DNA of 64,000 nucleotides from Bacillus niameyensis (GCF_001375535.1 NZ_LN831197.1:857752-921751), one strand, 5' to 3'. Positions 38,580-48,579 are shown, counted from the first letter of the stretch. The notes: generated by a model not told the origin, from the letters alone. Numbers and translations: made by a program.

Positions 38580-39815
38580 CTATCTTTCGTATTCTACCTC
38601 ATCCTTTTGAAGCTCAAAAGCATCATGCAATGTATTAACAGCCTCATTCAATTTATCACCATCTACTAATACCCAAATAGTAGTATGACTATCAGCTGAT
38701 TGAAGAATTCTAATTCCTTCATTTGACAATGCACTCACAATTTTTGCTGTAACCCCTGGGACTCCAGTAATTCCTGCTCCCACAACGGAAACCTTCGCAC
38801 AATTCCTTTCAACTGTAGGTTGATAGCCGATTTTTTCTAATGCAGCAATTGCTTTATCCAATACCGTAGTAGGAACCGTGTAAACGACATTATTCGGTGA
38901 GATGTTTATAAAATCGACACTAATATCTTCACTTGCCATAGCTTTAAAGACTTCAGATTGGAGGTTATATTGCCCTTCGCCAGCAGTTACTTTAATTTGA
39001 GCAACATCTGGCATATGTACTATGCCAGTGACCAATCTCTCTTTTATTCCTACTGTATGGTCATCCCTATGCATCGTAGTAACCAAAGTACCAGGAGAAT
39101 CGGAATAAGTTGATCTTATTCGCAGTGGGATCTTGGCATCCATCGCAATTTCAACAGCTCGAGGATGAATGACTTTTGCTCCTTGGTAAGCCATATTAGA
39201 TACTTCATTATAAGAGACACATACAAGAGGGCGAGCATTCTTTACAACTCTTGGATCAGCTGTCATCATACCGTCTACATCGGTAAAAATATCAATCCAC
39301 TCTGCATTAAGGGCGGCACCAAGAGCAGCAGCAGATGTATCACTACCTCCTCTACCAATAGTAGTAACATCTCCGGTTTTCGTAGCTCCTTGGAAACCAG
39401 CAACTATTATTGCATCATGAGATTCCAATTCTTTTAAAAGTCTATCGCATTTCATTTCAAGTATTTTAGCATTAGTATGGTCGTTACTAGTCAAAAATCC
39501 TGCTTGAGCGCCGGTTAAGGCAGTAACTTTGATTTGATTTTCTTTTAGCTCATTCGCCAATACTACACTTGAAATGGTTTCACCACAAGATAAAAGTAGA
39601 TCCTGTTCTCGTTTGTTAAGGGAAGTTTGGTGTCCTCCAACCAAAGAGAGCAGTGTATCTGTAGCATAGGGTGCGCCTTTTCTTCCCATAGCAGACACGA
39701 CTGCTACAACTTTATACCCCTCTTTGATCGCACTTTTAATATGCTTCTGAACAAACTGCCTGGTTTCATTATTTTGTACGGAAGTTCCACCAAATTTTTG
39801 AATAATAATTTTCAT
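38580..39815 (-). CDS. dapG: Aspartokinase I (DAP-sensitive type)
   Basis: Phosphorylates aspartate, the first step of the aspartate family pathway. The 411 residues contain KFGGTS (7-12), the kinase signature with GRGGSDTSA, and two C-terminal ACT domains (about 265-400). It is the dapG orthologue by its place between asd and dapA; in B. subtilis this isozyme is inhibited by diaminopimelate. Length and motifs are complete. Confidence 0.96.
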   Translation of the reverse strand: MKIIIQKFGGTSVQNNETRQFVQKHIKSAIKEGYKVVAVVSAMGRKGAPYATDTLLSLVGGHQTSLNKREQDLLLSCGETISSVVLANELKENQIKVTALTGAQAGFLTSNDHTNAKILEMKCDRLLKELESHDAIIVAGFQGATKTGDVTTIGRGGSDTSAAALGAALNAEWIDIFTDVDGMMTADPRVVKNARPLVCVSYNEVSNMAYQGAKVIHPRAVEIAMDAKIPLRIRSTYSDSPGTLVTTMHRDDHTVGIKERLVTGIVHMPDVAQIKVTAGEGQYNLQSEVFKAMASEDISVDFINISPNNVVYTVPTTVLDKAIAALEKIGYQPTVERNCAKVSVVGAGITGVPGVTAKIVSALSNEGIRILQSADSHTTIWVLVDGDKLNEAVNTLHDAFELQKDEVEYER

Positions 39816-39847
39816 GATGACACCCCAATGGTTAGTTTATGAATCTT

Positions 39848-40900
39848 CTAGTTAGAAACCAAGCCAAGTCTTATTAAACTTTCCGCAATTTGAACAGTAT
39901 TCAATGCGGCACCTTTCAATAAGTTATCAGCTACAATCCAAAGATGGAAACCCGATTTTTCATCTAGATCTTTCCTGATTCTTCCTACATACACATCGCC
40001 AGTACCTTTAGCCATTGCTGGCATAGGATAAATTTGTTCTTCCGGCTGATCCTGCAATGTTATACCAGGAGCATCAGAAAGTACACTCTTAATATCGTCT
40101 ACTTGAACAGCGTTTTTTTCTAATTCTATATAGACCGATTCGGAGTGCCCTGTTTCGACCGGAATACGAACGCATGTAGCAGAAACCTTCAGTTCTGGCA
40201 TTTCCATAATTTTTTTCGTTTCATTAATCATTTTCATTTCCTCAAATGTAAAACCATTTTCAGTAAACTTATCAATTTGAGGAATCGCATTAAAGGCAAT
40301 TTGATAATGTTTTTTATCACTGCTGGCCGGTAATATTTCCGGAGTAAAATCACGTTTATTTAAAATATCATCCGACTGTTTCTTTAATTCATCAATTGCA
40401 GATGCACCGGCACCAGAGACAGCCTGATAGGTAGACACAATGACTTTCTTTAGCCCGAAAGCTTTGCGAATAGGCTCAAGTGCTGCAACCATTTGGATTG
40501 TCGAACAATTGGGATTTGCAATAATTCCTTTTTGTTCTTGTAGTACTTTTTCATTTACCTCTGGAACAACAAGCGGTACTTCTGGATCCATTCTGAAAGC
40601 ACTTGTATTATCTACTACTATAGCCCCGCGCTTTACTGCTTCTGGAGCGAATTTTTGGGAAACACTTCCACCGGCACTGAAAAGAGCAATATCTACCCCT
40701 TCAAATGACTCTGGCACAGCTTCTTCTACTGTGATCAGTTGATCTTTAAATTGAACCTTAGTTCCTGCTGAACGCGCTGAAGAGAGGAGAGTTAATTTTC
40801 TAACAGGAAAATTTCTTTCTTCCAATGTTTTCACTATTTGCTGTCCCACAGCTCCAGTAGCTCCCATTACCGCTAGATGATAACCTTGATTCGTTGACAT
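39848..40900 (-). CDS. asd: Aspartate-semialdehyde dehydrogenase
   Basis: Reduces aspartyl phosphate to the semialdehyde used by DapA. The 350 residues show NADP-binding GATGAVGQQ (13-21), catalytic Cys132 in NPNCST, and the HSE motif in TGHSESVY. It lies between dpaB and dapG. The 228-bp gap upstream has a hairpin, so asd may have its own promoter for vegetative expression. Confidence 0.97.
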   Translation of the reverse strand: MSTNQGYHLAVMGATGAVGQQIVKTLEERNFPVRKLTLLSSARSAGTKVQFKDQLITVEEAVPESFEGVDIALFSAGGSVSQKFAPEAVKRGAIVVDNTSAFRMDPEVPLVVPEVNEKVLQEQKGIIANPNCSTIQMVAALEPIRKAFGLKKVIVSTYQAVSGAGASAIDELKKQSDDILNKRDFTPEILPASSDKKHYQIAFNAIPQIDKFTENGFTFEEMKMINETKKIMEMPELKVSATCVRIPVETGHSESVYIELEKNAVQVDDIKSVLSDAPGITLQDQPEEQIYPMPAMAKGTGDVYVGRIRKDLDEKSGFHLWIVADNLLKGAALNTVQIAESLIRLGLVSN

Positions 40901-41065
40901 GTGAATTCCCCTTCCACTTCAACTAACACAATGGATGTTGATAATTTCAAGTAATATTAATATATTATCATATTTATAACCCGTTTCGATATTATTTTAT
41001 TAAAATGCTGTCGAATTCATGATTATTAAGTAAAAAGGGGCATATTCTTTTAAGGAAACAAAGCA

Positions 41066-41094
41066 ATCAGGCAGCTTTGAAAGCTCCGCCTGAT
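41066..41094 (-). terminator. Hairpin after dpaB, possible attenuator or terminator
   Basis: ATCAGGC and GCCTGAT flank AGCTTTGAAAGCT, giving a strong stem. The minus-strand tail (TGCTTTGTTTCC) is only moderately T-rich, so read-through into asd is likely. Confidence 0.55.
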
Positions 41095-41128
41095 ATTCTT
41101 TTCCACTCGTCGTTATAGCTTTAACTCT

Positions 41129-41716
41129 TTAAGTGTATTCTCTAATTATTGGCTGGAGCTGATTTCCTTCAAGAGCCGCCTCGATCGTTTCGGAGAGAAA
41201 TTCCATTCTTGATACCATGGAGGTAGGTTTATTAATAGGATCATCCTGACCAAAAGGAATAAAGTAAATATTTTTACTAGACATAAGTCGCATTAAATTG
41301 ACACCATTCAATCCAAGGGCATCATTTGTCGATATTCCTAGAACGACAGGACATCTATTTCTTAATGTTGCTTTTGCGGCCATTAAAACAGGAGAGTCAG
41401 TTAAAGCATTGGCAAATTTACTCATCGAATTTCCCGTCAATGGAGCAATGACCATGCAATCTAAAGGTTCTCTAGGTCCTAATGGTTCAGCAGCAACCAT
41501 AGAGTCAATTACTTTTTTACCTGTTAATTCCTCCACCTTTGCAACCCAATCAGCTCCATCACCAAATTTTGTATTTGTATTCTTTACTGTAAAGGTTACA
41601 ACAGGTACGACATCTGCGCCTTGATTGACCAAAGTTTCTATTTGCGGGACAACTTGCTCATAAGTACAGTGGGAGCCTGTAATTCCAAATCCAATTCTTT
41701 TTCCTTCTAATGTCAT
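41129..41716 (-). CDS. dpaB: Dipicolinate synthase subunit B (SpoVFB)
   Basis: Flavoprotein-like subunit of the enzyme that oxidises dihydrodipicolinate to dipicolinic acid in the mother cell; DPA then loads the spore core. The 195-residue flavoprotein fold has FGITGSHCTYEQV, EPLGPREPLDCMVIAPLTGNS and KNIYFIPFGQDDP. The start overlaps the dpaA stop by one base, so the subunits are coupled. Confidence 0.96.
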   Translation of the reverse strand: MTLEGKRIGFGITGSHCTYEQVVPQIETLVNQGADVVPVVTFTVKNTNTKFGDGADWVAKVEELTGKKVIDSMVAAEPLGPREPLDCMVIAPLTGNSMSKFANALTDSPVLMAAKATLRNRCPVVLGISTNDALGLNGVNLMRLMSSKNIYFIPFGQDDPINKPTSMVSRMEFLSETIEAALEGNQLQPIIREYT

Positions 41717-42615
41717 TATCCATTCTCCTTCCTGTTTTCGAAATCATCTTGTAGTAACTGTGAAAGGACATTTGCCAGAATTTGTCCGGCTGTTTTAGGC
41801 GCCACAATACCGGGAAGTCCCGGGGCAAGCAACGCTTTAATGCCTCTTTTTTCTGCATAACGAAAATCGGTACCACCAGGTTTAGAGGCAAGGTCGATGA
41901 TTAATGTATTAGCAGGCATATTTGCGATAATACCTGCCGTTAAGATAGGATGAGGAATCGTATTAATACAAATATCAAGATCGCTTACCTCATTTTTCAA
42001 TGCATCCAATTGAAATGGTTTTAGTCCCATTTCAGTAATCCTTGCAAGATGGGCAGTATTTCTTGCTCCCACTTTTACTTTTGCACCTAATAAAGAAAAT
42101 GTTCTAGCTACACTCATCCCAACACGGCCAAGCCCTAAGACAGCGATAGACGATTGATGAATGGTAATATCAGTATTTTGGATAGCCATCATAATGGTTC
42201 CTTCTACTGTTGGAATAGAGTTGTAAATAGCTACATCGTCTCTTTCAAATAACTGAATCAGTTTCCTATTCGAATTTTTAGCAATTTGATTAAGATAAGG
42301 ATTACTTATACCCGAATAAATTTTACAGTAAGAAGGCGTTTTATTAAGAATTTGCTCTGTCAAAACTATTTTTTCACTGGAAAAAATAGTATCAACTTCT
42401 CCCTCTAAATTCGTTCCGGGAACAGGTAGGATGATAGCGTCTATTTGAGAAAAATTAACATCTTTTAATTTTTCCTTTACAGCGCCAGAAAAAGGTTGTG
42501 CCAGTTGCTCAAATCCAACTAAATATAGTTTTGCATCTAATTCAGTTAGTTTCCTAATAATTTCCAGTTGCCTTGCATCTCCGCCTAAAATTGCTATTTG
42601 CATATCTGTTAACAT
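41716..42615 (-). CDS. dpaA: Dipicolinate synthase subunit A (SpoVFA)
   Basis: NAD(P)-binding subunit of dipicolinate synthase. The 299 residues carry an N-terminal domain with ILGGDARQLEIIR and a second Rossmann domain with VLGLGRVGMSVA, then GLPGIVAPKTAGQI. The start is ATG 42615, matching the family N-terminus MLT; the TTG one codon earlier is an alternative. GAAGGTGA lies 9 bases upstream. First gene of the dpaA-dpaB-asd-dapG-dapA cluster, with a candidate sigma-K promoter. Confidence 0.95.
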   Translation of the reverse strand: MLTDMQIAILGGDARQLEIIRKLTELDAKLYLVGFEQLAQPFSGAVKEKLKDVNFSQIDAIILPVPGTNLEGEVDTIFSSEKIVLTEQILNKTPSYCKIYSGISNPYLNQIAKNSNRKLIQLFERDDVAIYNSIPTVEGTIMMAIQNTDITIHQSSIAVLGLGRVGMSVARTFSLLGAKVKVGARNTAHLARITEMGLKPFQLDALKNEVSDLDICINTIPHPILTAGIIANMPANTLIIDLASKPGGTDFRYAEKRGIKALLAPGLPGIVAPKTAGQILANVLSQLLQDDFENRKENG

Positions 42616-42662
42616 CAACGGTATTCACCTTCTTTGTGAATCATAAATAATCACTCCACGAT

Positions 42663-42690
42663 CATTGTATGTATGACTTAAAGGGCTGTG
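42663..42690 (-). promoter_or_regulatory. Candidate sigma-K promoter of dpaA
   Basis: On the minus strand CACA (42687-42690), 15 bases, then CATACAATG (42663-42671). It fits mACm and CATA of sigma-K, but the last two bases differ. The same -10 also fits the sigma-E form CATACAAT. The spoVF operon is sigma-K-dependent in B. subtilis. Confidence 0.4.
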
Positions 42691-42706
42691 CCTGACTAAT
42701 ACAATT

Positions 42707-42736
42707 AAAAAAGGATGGGGCATCTCCCATCCTTTT
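42707..42736 (-). terminator. Terminator of ymxH
   Basis: AAAAAAGGATGGG and CCCATCCTTTT pair around 6 nt. It lies at the end of ymxH. Confidence 0.85.
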
Positions 42737-42739
42737 ATT

Positions 42740-42979
42740 TCATTTATTTTCAGGAACCTCAAGGATAATCATATCGGTACCAATCGTTCTAATAAAGTGC
42801 CAGGGGACTTTTATTTCTGCACCAGCCTTTCTCCCCATCCATTTTCCAGTTGGAATTATTAAATGATTAATCTCACCTGTACTTGCATTTATTTCCAAAT
42901 CAGTTTGTCCTAGTACACCTAATCGTTTTGCCTTTCGATAATCAACTATTTCTTTTCCACCTAGTTCACTTAGCCTCAT
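42740..42979 (-). CDS. ymxH: YlmC/YmxH family PRC-barrel protein
   Basis: A 79-residue protein with a PRC-barrel-type beta fold (RLSELGGKEIVDY, KRLGVLGQTDLEI, VPWHFIRTIGTDMIILEV). The start is ATG 42979 after AAGGAGG. It belongs to the sporulation-associated YlmC/YmxH family, with unknown function. It sits between mlpA and the dipicolinate operon, as in B. subtilis. Confidence 0.92.
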   Translation of the reverse strand: MRLSELGGKEIVDYRKAKRLGVLGQTDLEINASTGEINHLIIPTGKWMGRKAGAEIKVPWHFIRTIGTDMIILEVPENK

Positions 42980-43204
42980 AACTCCCCCTCCTTCCAAGCC
43001 TTATATAATTCATATATAGGCATTTTTTTCCTTTTTAGAATAGAAAAAGGAAACATCTAAAAAATAGTAATCCACTATGATAAAAACATCTTAAGATGCA
43101 TAAGGATTGTCGTTTTAAAACAACTCATTTATCTGGAGAATATCTATATGCTGCATGCCGACCAACTATATAGTCGGGAGATCATGTATTACACAATAAA
43201 AATA

Positions 43205-43247
43205 GGAGCCTCCAAAAAGGCGGTTGTTTAACCTTTTTGGAAGCTCC
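43205..43247 (-). terminator. Terminator of mlpA
   Basis: GGAGCCTCCAAAAAGG pairs with CCTTTTTGGAAGCTCC. On the minus strand it is followed by TATTTTTATT. The 277-bp gap to ymxH otherwise shows only AT-rich sequence and a CATCTTAAGATG palindrome. Confidence 0.82.
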
Positions 43248-43256
43248 ATCTAATGA

Positions 43257-44489
43257 TTATGATTTATTTCTTAAATTAGGATTAGGACTAACTAGAGCCG
43301 TCGTATAATGTTCATTAAATATTTGATTGCCCATTCTATTAACACCTTCGACAGTCACATTATTAATATCATTAATGATCTCATCTAGAGTCCGATGTTT
43401 TCTCAAAAGTAATTCATTTTTTCCATTACGACTCATTCTGCTATTTGTACTTTCTAAACCTAACATTAGATTTCCTTTAAGCTGTTCTTTACCGTTTTGA
43501 AGTTCTTTCTGAGTTATTCCTTCTTTTTTCAATATCTCCATAGTTGAGAAAATGGTATCATATAATTCGTCAAGTTGATTTGCACCTGTCCCGCCATAGA
43601 TCGTAAGCATTCCCGTATCTTGAAATGAGGAGTGAAAGGAAAATACTGAATATGCCAGCCCCTTCTCTTCCCTCACTTCTTGAAAGAGCCTTGATGACAT
43701 ACTGCCACCAAAGATATTATTCAAGACTATTAAATCAAAAATGTCCTTATGTCCTATTGGAAGGCCTTCAAACCCAATACAAAGATGAGCCTGTTCAGTT
43801 TCTTTTCGTTTCAAGATTTGTTCAGAATGAAAGACAGGTAGCAAGTTACTACGAGTTGTATTCCCTCTTTCGAATGAGCCAAAAAATTGTTCGACTTGCA
43901 TTATGAAATGCTCGTCCACATTACCAGCAACAGAAATTACGATTTTATCAGGAGTATACATGTTAAATATATATTCTTTTAACGTATGACTTGAGAAGGA
44001 TGCAAGGGTTTCCTCTGTCCCTAATATTGGATAACCAAGTGAATGATTATGATAAGCGGCCTTACTTAACAAATCATGAACAATATCATCCGGCGTATCT
44101 TCATACATCTTAATTTCTTCTAAAACAACATTTTTTTCTTTATTCAGCTCCACTTCATCAAAGGTGGAATAAAAAAACATATCTGAAAGGATTTCAAGTG
44201 CGTGTGATGCATGATCATCGAGCACTTTTGCATAATAACATGTATATTCTTTCGATGTAAAAGCATTGACTTGCCCACCAATGGAATCAAATGCTTCTGC
44301 TATATCTTTTGCGGATCGGGATTGGGTCCCTTTAAAAAACATATGCTCTAAAAAATGAGAAATCCCATTGTTTTGTTCGTTTTCATCTCGAGAACCAACA
44401 CCGACCCAGATGCCAATAGCAACTGATCTAACTGTAGGAATAGTCTCTAGTACTACTCGAACTCCATTTTGACATGTATATTTCTTCAT
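43257..44489 (-). CDS. mlpA: M16-family zinc processing peptidase MlpA (YmxG)
   Basis: Insulinase-family peptidase of 410 residues with intact zinc motif HFLEH at 45-49 and the distal EEIKMYEDTP. The C-terminal domain has GGSMSSRLFQEVREEKGLAYSV. The start is ATG 44489, with AGGAGG upstream. In B. subtilis it has been linked to production of extracellular proteases. It is a separate M16 branch from YmfF/YmfH and lies downstream of ylxY. Confidence 0.92.
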   Translation of the reverse strand: MKKYTCQNGVRVVLETIPTVRSVAIGIWVGVGSRDENEQNNGISHFLEHMFFKGTQSRSAKDIAEAFDSIGGQVNAFTSKEYTCYYAKVLDDHASHALEILSDMFFYSTFDEVELNKEKNVVLEEIKMYEDTPDDIVHDLLSKAAYHNHSLGYPILGTEETLASFSSHTLKEYIFNMYTPDKIVISVAGNVDEHFIMQVEQFFGSFERGNTTRSNLLPVFHSEQILKRKETEQAHLCIGFEGLPIGHKDIFDLIVLNNIFGGSMSSRLFQEVREEKGLAYSVFSFHSSFQDTGMLTIYGGTGANQLDELYDTIFSTMEILKKEGITQKELQNGKEQLKGNLMLGLESTNSRMSRNGKNELLLRKHRTLDEIINDINNVTVEGVNRMGNQIFNEHYTTALVSPNPNLRNKS

Positions 44490-44546
44490 TTTGCCATTCC
44501 TCCTGTTCATGATGCAAAAACTCGTCGGCCGTACATTGAAGTTTTT

Positions 44547-45545
44547 TTATGGATTTTGCCCTTTATTATCTTCTTTTTCTAGTCCATTTAATTTAATGAT
44601 TCTTTCTTCATCCATTAATTTGCTTACCGTTCCAATCCTCAAATTTTTACCCTTTAATTCTCTAATTAATGTATCCAATGACTTGCTAGTAGATTCAGTT
44701 GGATGCATTAGTATCATCGCCCCAGGTTCAACTTTAGTTGTCACACGCTGAATTAACACTTGAGGAGATGGCTTTTGCCAATCAATCGTGTCAACAGTCC
44801 ACATAACTGTCCTAAGGCCATAGGAATAAGCAATTTCAATTGTTTCGTCACGATAAGCGCCACTTGGTGGACCAAACCAATTTGGTTTTTGTCCTGTTGT
44901 TGCTTCAATGATATCATTGGTCTTCTGTATTTCTTCTTTAATTTTTTCAGAGCTTAGAGTCTGCATATTAGGATGACTGTACGAGTGGTTGCCCACTTCA
45001 TGTCCTCCATCCGCTATCATCTTAGCTAATTCGGGATTTTCCTTCACCCAACGCCCTTCTAAAAAAAACGTTGCATGAATTTTATGTTCCTTTAAAGTGG
45101 CTAGCATGGAGGGCAAGTATTCATTTCCCCAAGCAACATTAATTAAAAAGCTAACCATGGGCTTGTCAGGATGTCCCCGATAAATAGGAGAAGCTGGCAA
45201 ATCATTTAAATGTTTTTTTGGAGATATTTGCGTGAACACAAGTTTACGTTCATCAAATACTTTGTCTTTTTTCATTTTTCGGTATGAAGCATCAATATCA
45301 ACTTTAATACCATTATAGCCAGGCATTGCTTTCCATACCCGATCAATCTTGGCATCTTGTGGATCAGACTCATATCGATCTGCCGCTTCAACAATAAGAT
45401 CATATAATTCATTTTGCATTTGGCTTGCTGGTATAGCTCCTTCTTTTAACTGTGAAAGATATTGGCTAGTATATGGATTAAAAATGGCAGATATTGATAG
45501 AATAGCAATCAGTGTAAAGGCTATCAAGTTTTTTGCATTTAACAC
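44547..45545 (-). CDS. ylxY: YlxY, polysaccharide deacetylase-family protein with altered active site
   Basis: Membrane-anchored or secreted NodB-fold protein of 332 residues: N-terminal hydrophobic helix (about 7-22), a linker, then NodB (from about 125). The second metal motif HSYSHPN and the GPPSGAYR motif are present, but the first motif, normally TFDDG, reads NVAWGNEY. So the catalytic aspartates are missing, and deacetylase activity is doubtful. I chose GTG 45545, 8 bases after AAGGAGG; the frame runs back to ATG 45566 through that site. It lies between pnpA and mlpA, as in B. subtilis. Confidence 0.88.
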   Translation of the reverse strand: MLNAKNLIAFTLIAILSISAIFNPYTSQYLSQLKEGAIPASQMQNELYDLIVEAADRYESDPQDAKIDRVWKAMPGYNGIKVDIDASYRKMKKDKVFDERKLVFTQISPKKHLNDLPASPIYRGHPDKPMVSFLINVAWGNEYLPSMLATLKEHKIHATFFLEGRWVKENPELAKMIADGGHEVGNHSYSHPNMQTLSSEKIKEEIQKTNDIIEATTGQKPNWFGPPSGAYRDETIEIAYSYGLRTVMWTVDTIDWQKPSPQVLIQRVTTKVEPGAMILMHPTESTSKSLDTLIRELKGKNLRIGTVSKLMDEERIIKLNGLEKEDNKGQNP

Positions 45546-45617
45546 ACTTACTACCTCCTTCAACATAAAGTATGAAAAAGAAGAAGTGCTTAGAACTATC
45601 CAACCAGCTTAATAACA

Positions 45618-45645
45618 AAAGAGTCGGGAGATCCCGACTCTTTTT
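45618..45645 (-). terminator. Terminator of pnpA
   Basis: AAAGAGTCGGGA and TCCCGACTCTTT are perfect arms with a GA loop. On the minus strand it is followed by TGTTATT. Confidence 0.85.
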
Positions 45646-47767
45646 ATTGTTCATTTTTCTGTTGTTGTTCTTTTTGCTCTTTTAAAACTACTTTTCTTGA
45701 GACGTTAACTCTTCCTTGATTATCAATTTCAATAACCTTCACAAGTATTTCATCTCCGATGGACACTACATCTTCAACTTTATTTACTCTTTGCTCATCA
45801 AGTTGAGAGATATGAACCAAACCATCTTTTCCAGGGAATAATTCAACAAATGCGCCGAATTTTTCGATACGCTTAACCTTTCCAAGATACATTTGTCCAA
45901 CTTCAACCTCACGAACCAAGTCTTCAATTATCTTCTTAGCTTTTTCATTCATGGATTGGTCTGAAGATGCAATAAACACCTTGCCATCTTGCTCAATATC
46001 AATTTTCACGCCTGTTTCTTCAATTATTTTATTAATTTGTTTACCACTTGGACCAATAACATCCCTAATTTTATCTGGATTAATTTGCATTGTTAAGATT
46101 TTAGGTGCGTAAGCAGAAAGCTGCTCTCTTGGCTCTTTAATAGTGGAAAGCATGGAATCCAAAATATGCATTCTTCCTTCACGCGCTTGTTGTAATGCTT
46201 CTTCTAGAATTTCGCGTGAAAGTCCTTCAATTTTAATATCCATTTGAAGAGCAGTTACTCCCTTGGCAGTACCTGCAACTTTAAAGTCCATATCACCTAG
46301 ATGGTCTTCCATTCCTTGAATATCTGTTAAGATCGTATAATGGTCACCTGATTTCACAAGTCCCATAGCAATTCCCGCAACAGGAGCTTTAATCGGAACT
46401 CCGGCATCCATCATAGCAAGTGTACTTGCACAAATACTAGCTTGGGAAGTAGAACCATTGGATTCTAGAACTTCTGAAACAAGACGAATCGTATAAGGAA
46501 ACTCCGTCTCATCAGGAATAACTGGCTCTAATGCACGTTCTCCAAGAGCACCATGTCCAATTTCGCGTCGACCAGGACTTCTAATTGGCCCAGTTTCTCC
46601 AACGCTAAAGTGTGGAAAATTATAATGGTGCATAAATCGTTTCGATTCTTCAATTCCTAGCCCATCAAGGATTTGAACATCACCAAGTGCTCCTAGCGTA
46701 CATATACTTAAAGCTTGAGTTTGTCCACGAGTAAACAAACCAGAGCCATGTGTTCTAGGTAATAAGTGTATTTCCGAAGATAGTGGTCGAATTTCATTTG
46801 GCTTTCTACCGTCTGGACGAACCTTTTCTACAGTAATTAAACGACGGACTTCTTCTTTCACAAGGCTGTCCAATATTTGTTTTACCTGTTTCATCGTTTC
46901 GTCTTCAATATTTTCTCGTTCTTCAAAATCGGAGATCACTTGTTGTTTTACTTGTTGGATTGCATCTTCACGGGCGTGCTTTTCCTCAACTTGGATAGCT
47001 TCAACAAGTGATTTTTCACACATATTCCGAATTTCAGCATCTAGTTCAGCATCTAATTCAAATAAGGTAACTTCACGTTTATCTTTACCGATTTGACTTA
47101 CGATTTCTTCTTGAAATTGAATTAGTTTTTTAATTGCATCATGACCGAACATAATCGCTTCTAACATTGTTTCTTCTGGAACTTCTTCAGCACCAGCTTC
47201 AACCATGTTAATAGCATCTTTAGTTCCAGCAACAGTTAAATTAATATCACTTTTCTCCATTTGAGCGACAGTTGGATTAATCATAAATTCTCCATCCACT
47301 CTTCCAACTACAACACCTGCAATTGGACCTTCAAATGGAATATCCGACACGCAAAGGGAAAGTGAAGCACCAAACATAGCAGCCATCTCAGATGAGCAGT
47401 CCTGATCAACACTTAAAACGATATTCACAACTTGAACTTCATTTCGAAAACCATCTGCAAATAAAGGACGAATTGGACGATCAATTAAACGGCTTGCAAG
47501 AATCGCTCTTTCGCTTGGCCGACCTTCCCTCTTTATAAAACCTCCTGGAATTTTCCCAACAGCATATAGTCTTTCTTCATAATTTACTGTAAGAGGAAAA
47601 AAATCTACCGCTTTAGCTTCTTTAGATGCGGTTGCCGTACTTAATACAGCTGTATCCCCATAACGAATTAAAGCTGCCCCATTTGCTTGTTTAGCCAATT
47701 GACCAATTTCAACGGTTAATGTTCGGCCAGCCCAATCCATAGTAAATGTTTGTTTCTTTTGCTCCAT
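45644..47767 (-). CDS. pnpA: Polyribonucleotide nucleotidyltransferase (PNPase)
   Basis: Phosphorolytic 3'-5' exoribonuclease. The 707 residues hold two RNase PH domains, the second with [16 protein letters not shown] and [17 protein letters not shown] domain (about 555-615, [13 protein letters not shown]) and an S1 domain (about 622-690) follow. It lies downstream of rpsO, as in most bacteria, after a 427-bp region with the rpsO terminator, a possible promoter and a long leader stem. Confidence 0.97.
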   Translation of the reverse strand: MEQKKQTFTMDWAGRTLTVEIGQLAKQANGAALIRYGDTAVLSTATASKEAKAVDFFPLTVNYEERLYAVGKIPGGFIKREGRPSERAILASRLIDRPIRPLFADGFRNEVQVVNIVLSVDQDCSSEMAAMFGASLSLCVSDIPFEGPIAGVVVGRVDGEFMINPTVAQMEKSDINLTVAGTKDAINMVEAGAEEVPEETMLEAIMFGHDAIKKLIQFQEEIVSQIGKDKREVTLFELDAELDAEIRNMCEKSLVEAIQVEEKHAREDAIQQVKQQVISDFEERENIEDETMKQVKQILDSLVKEEVRRLITVEKVRPDGRKPNEIRPLSSEIHLLPRTHGSGLFTRGQTQALSICTLGALGDVQILDGLGIEESKRFMHHYNFPHFSVGETGPIRSPGRREIGHGALGERALEPVIPDETEFPYTIRLVSEVLESNGSTSQASICASTLAMMDAGVPIKAPVAGIAMGLVKSGDHYTILTDIQGMEDHLGDMDFKVAGTAKGVTALQMDIKIEGLSREILEEALQQAREGRMHILDSMLSTIKEPREQLSAYAPKILTMQINPDKIRDVIGPSGKQINKIIEETGVKIDIEQDGKVFIASSDQSMNEKAKKIIEDLVREVEVGQMYLGKVKRIEKFGAFVELFPGKDGLVHISQLDEQRVNKVEDVVSIGDEILVKVIEIDNQGRVNVSRKVVLKEQKEQQQKNEQ

Positions 47768-47877
47768 TCAGAATTTCCTCACTTTCATATAGCAACTTTT
47801 ATCGCCTCATTTTTATTCTGGACAGTTGGCATAATTAAGTTGTTGTTAGTTGTTGGAATCATGTCTGCTGGCTGAAC

Positions 47878-48037
47878 ACTGAACATTAGACATAAATAAG
47901 AAGTATAACGATCTTAGGCGACGCAATACTAATAGTTGGATTATAGTACTAGATTCTAACTTTTTAGTCAGGTTTTACTATAAAATAAACCCTTTCAAAA
48001 GCTTCCATAAATATCTTATTCATGTCCAATGTTCAGT
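47878..48037 (-). ncRNA. pnpA 5' leader with 24-bp long-range stem
   Basis: ACTGAACATTAGACATAAAT... at 47878-47901 pairs with 48014-48037 over 24 consecutive positions, 22 Watson-Crick and two G:U when read as minus-strand RNA. The 112-nt loop is AT-rich. The hairpin ends about 110 bases before the pnpA start. A stem this long in a pnp leader recalls the RNase III-processed pnp leader of E. coli. Function here is inferred. Confidence 0.6.
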
Positions 48038-48066
48038 TCTGCCATGCTCTGCATGACAGTCCTTCA

Positions 48067-48072
48067 ATTATA
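48067..48072 (-). promoter_or_regulatory. Candidate -10 element of pnpA promoter
   Basis: The minus strand reads TATAAT here, about 30 bases upstream of the leader stem. No good -35 box is seen at 17 bp (TAACAT region). It follows the rpsO terminator, so a promoter in this gap is expected. Confidence 0.3.
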
Positions 48073-48157
48073 ATTCAGTCAGCATTGCATGTTATCTAAC
48101 AAGACAGCTCAATGCCATTAGAAACGTCGTGCTAAATTATGGAATCGTATTTAGAGA

Positions 48158-48184
48158 AAAAAGCGGGATTATTTCCCGCTTTTT
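48158..48184 (-). terminator. Terminator of rpsO
   Basis: AAAAGCGGGA and TCCCGCTTTT pair around ATT. The T-run lies on the minus strand after the hairpin. Confidence 0.85.
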
Positions 48185-48194
48185 ACTAACTTTA

Positions 48195-48464
48195 TTATCT
48201 ACGTAATCCAAGTCTGTTAATTAGTTCGCGATAGCGCTGCACATCTTTATTCCGAAGATATGTTAAAAGATTGCGGCGGCGTCCTACCATTTTCATCAAG
48301 CCGCGTCTAGAATGATGATCTTTCTTGTGGACGCGTAGATGATCGTTCAATTTGTTAATTTCTTCAGTTAAAACGGCAACTTGAACTTCTGGAGAACCAG
48401 TATCTGTATCATGAATTTTAAATTCATTGATGATTTCATTTTTACGTTCTTGTGAAATCGCCAT
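48195..48464 (-). CDS. rpsO: Ribosomal protein S15
   Basis: A small-subunit protein that binds 16S rRNA and starts platform assembly. The 89 residues have the family core [21 protein letters not shown] and RRRNLLTYL. The start is ATG 48464 after GGGAGGTGAAAACC, not the earlier in-frame ATG at 48473. Between ribF and pnpA, closed by a terminator. Confidence 0.98.
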   Translation of the reverse strand: MAISQERKNEIINEFKIHDTDTGSPEVQVAVLTEEINKLNDHLRVHKKDHHSRRGLMKMVGRRRNLLTYLRNKDVQRYRELINRLGLRR

Positions 48465-48579
48465 GGTTTTCACCTCCCATTTTTTACAAATCCCCTGTTA
48501 CCTAGCAAACGTTGGTGAATCGTTTTGCCAAGCAAAGGTTCTTGATACTGTATTAGGATACAACTTTACAAAAGAAAAA

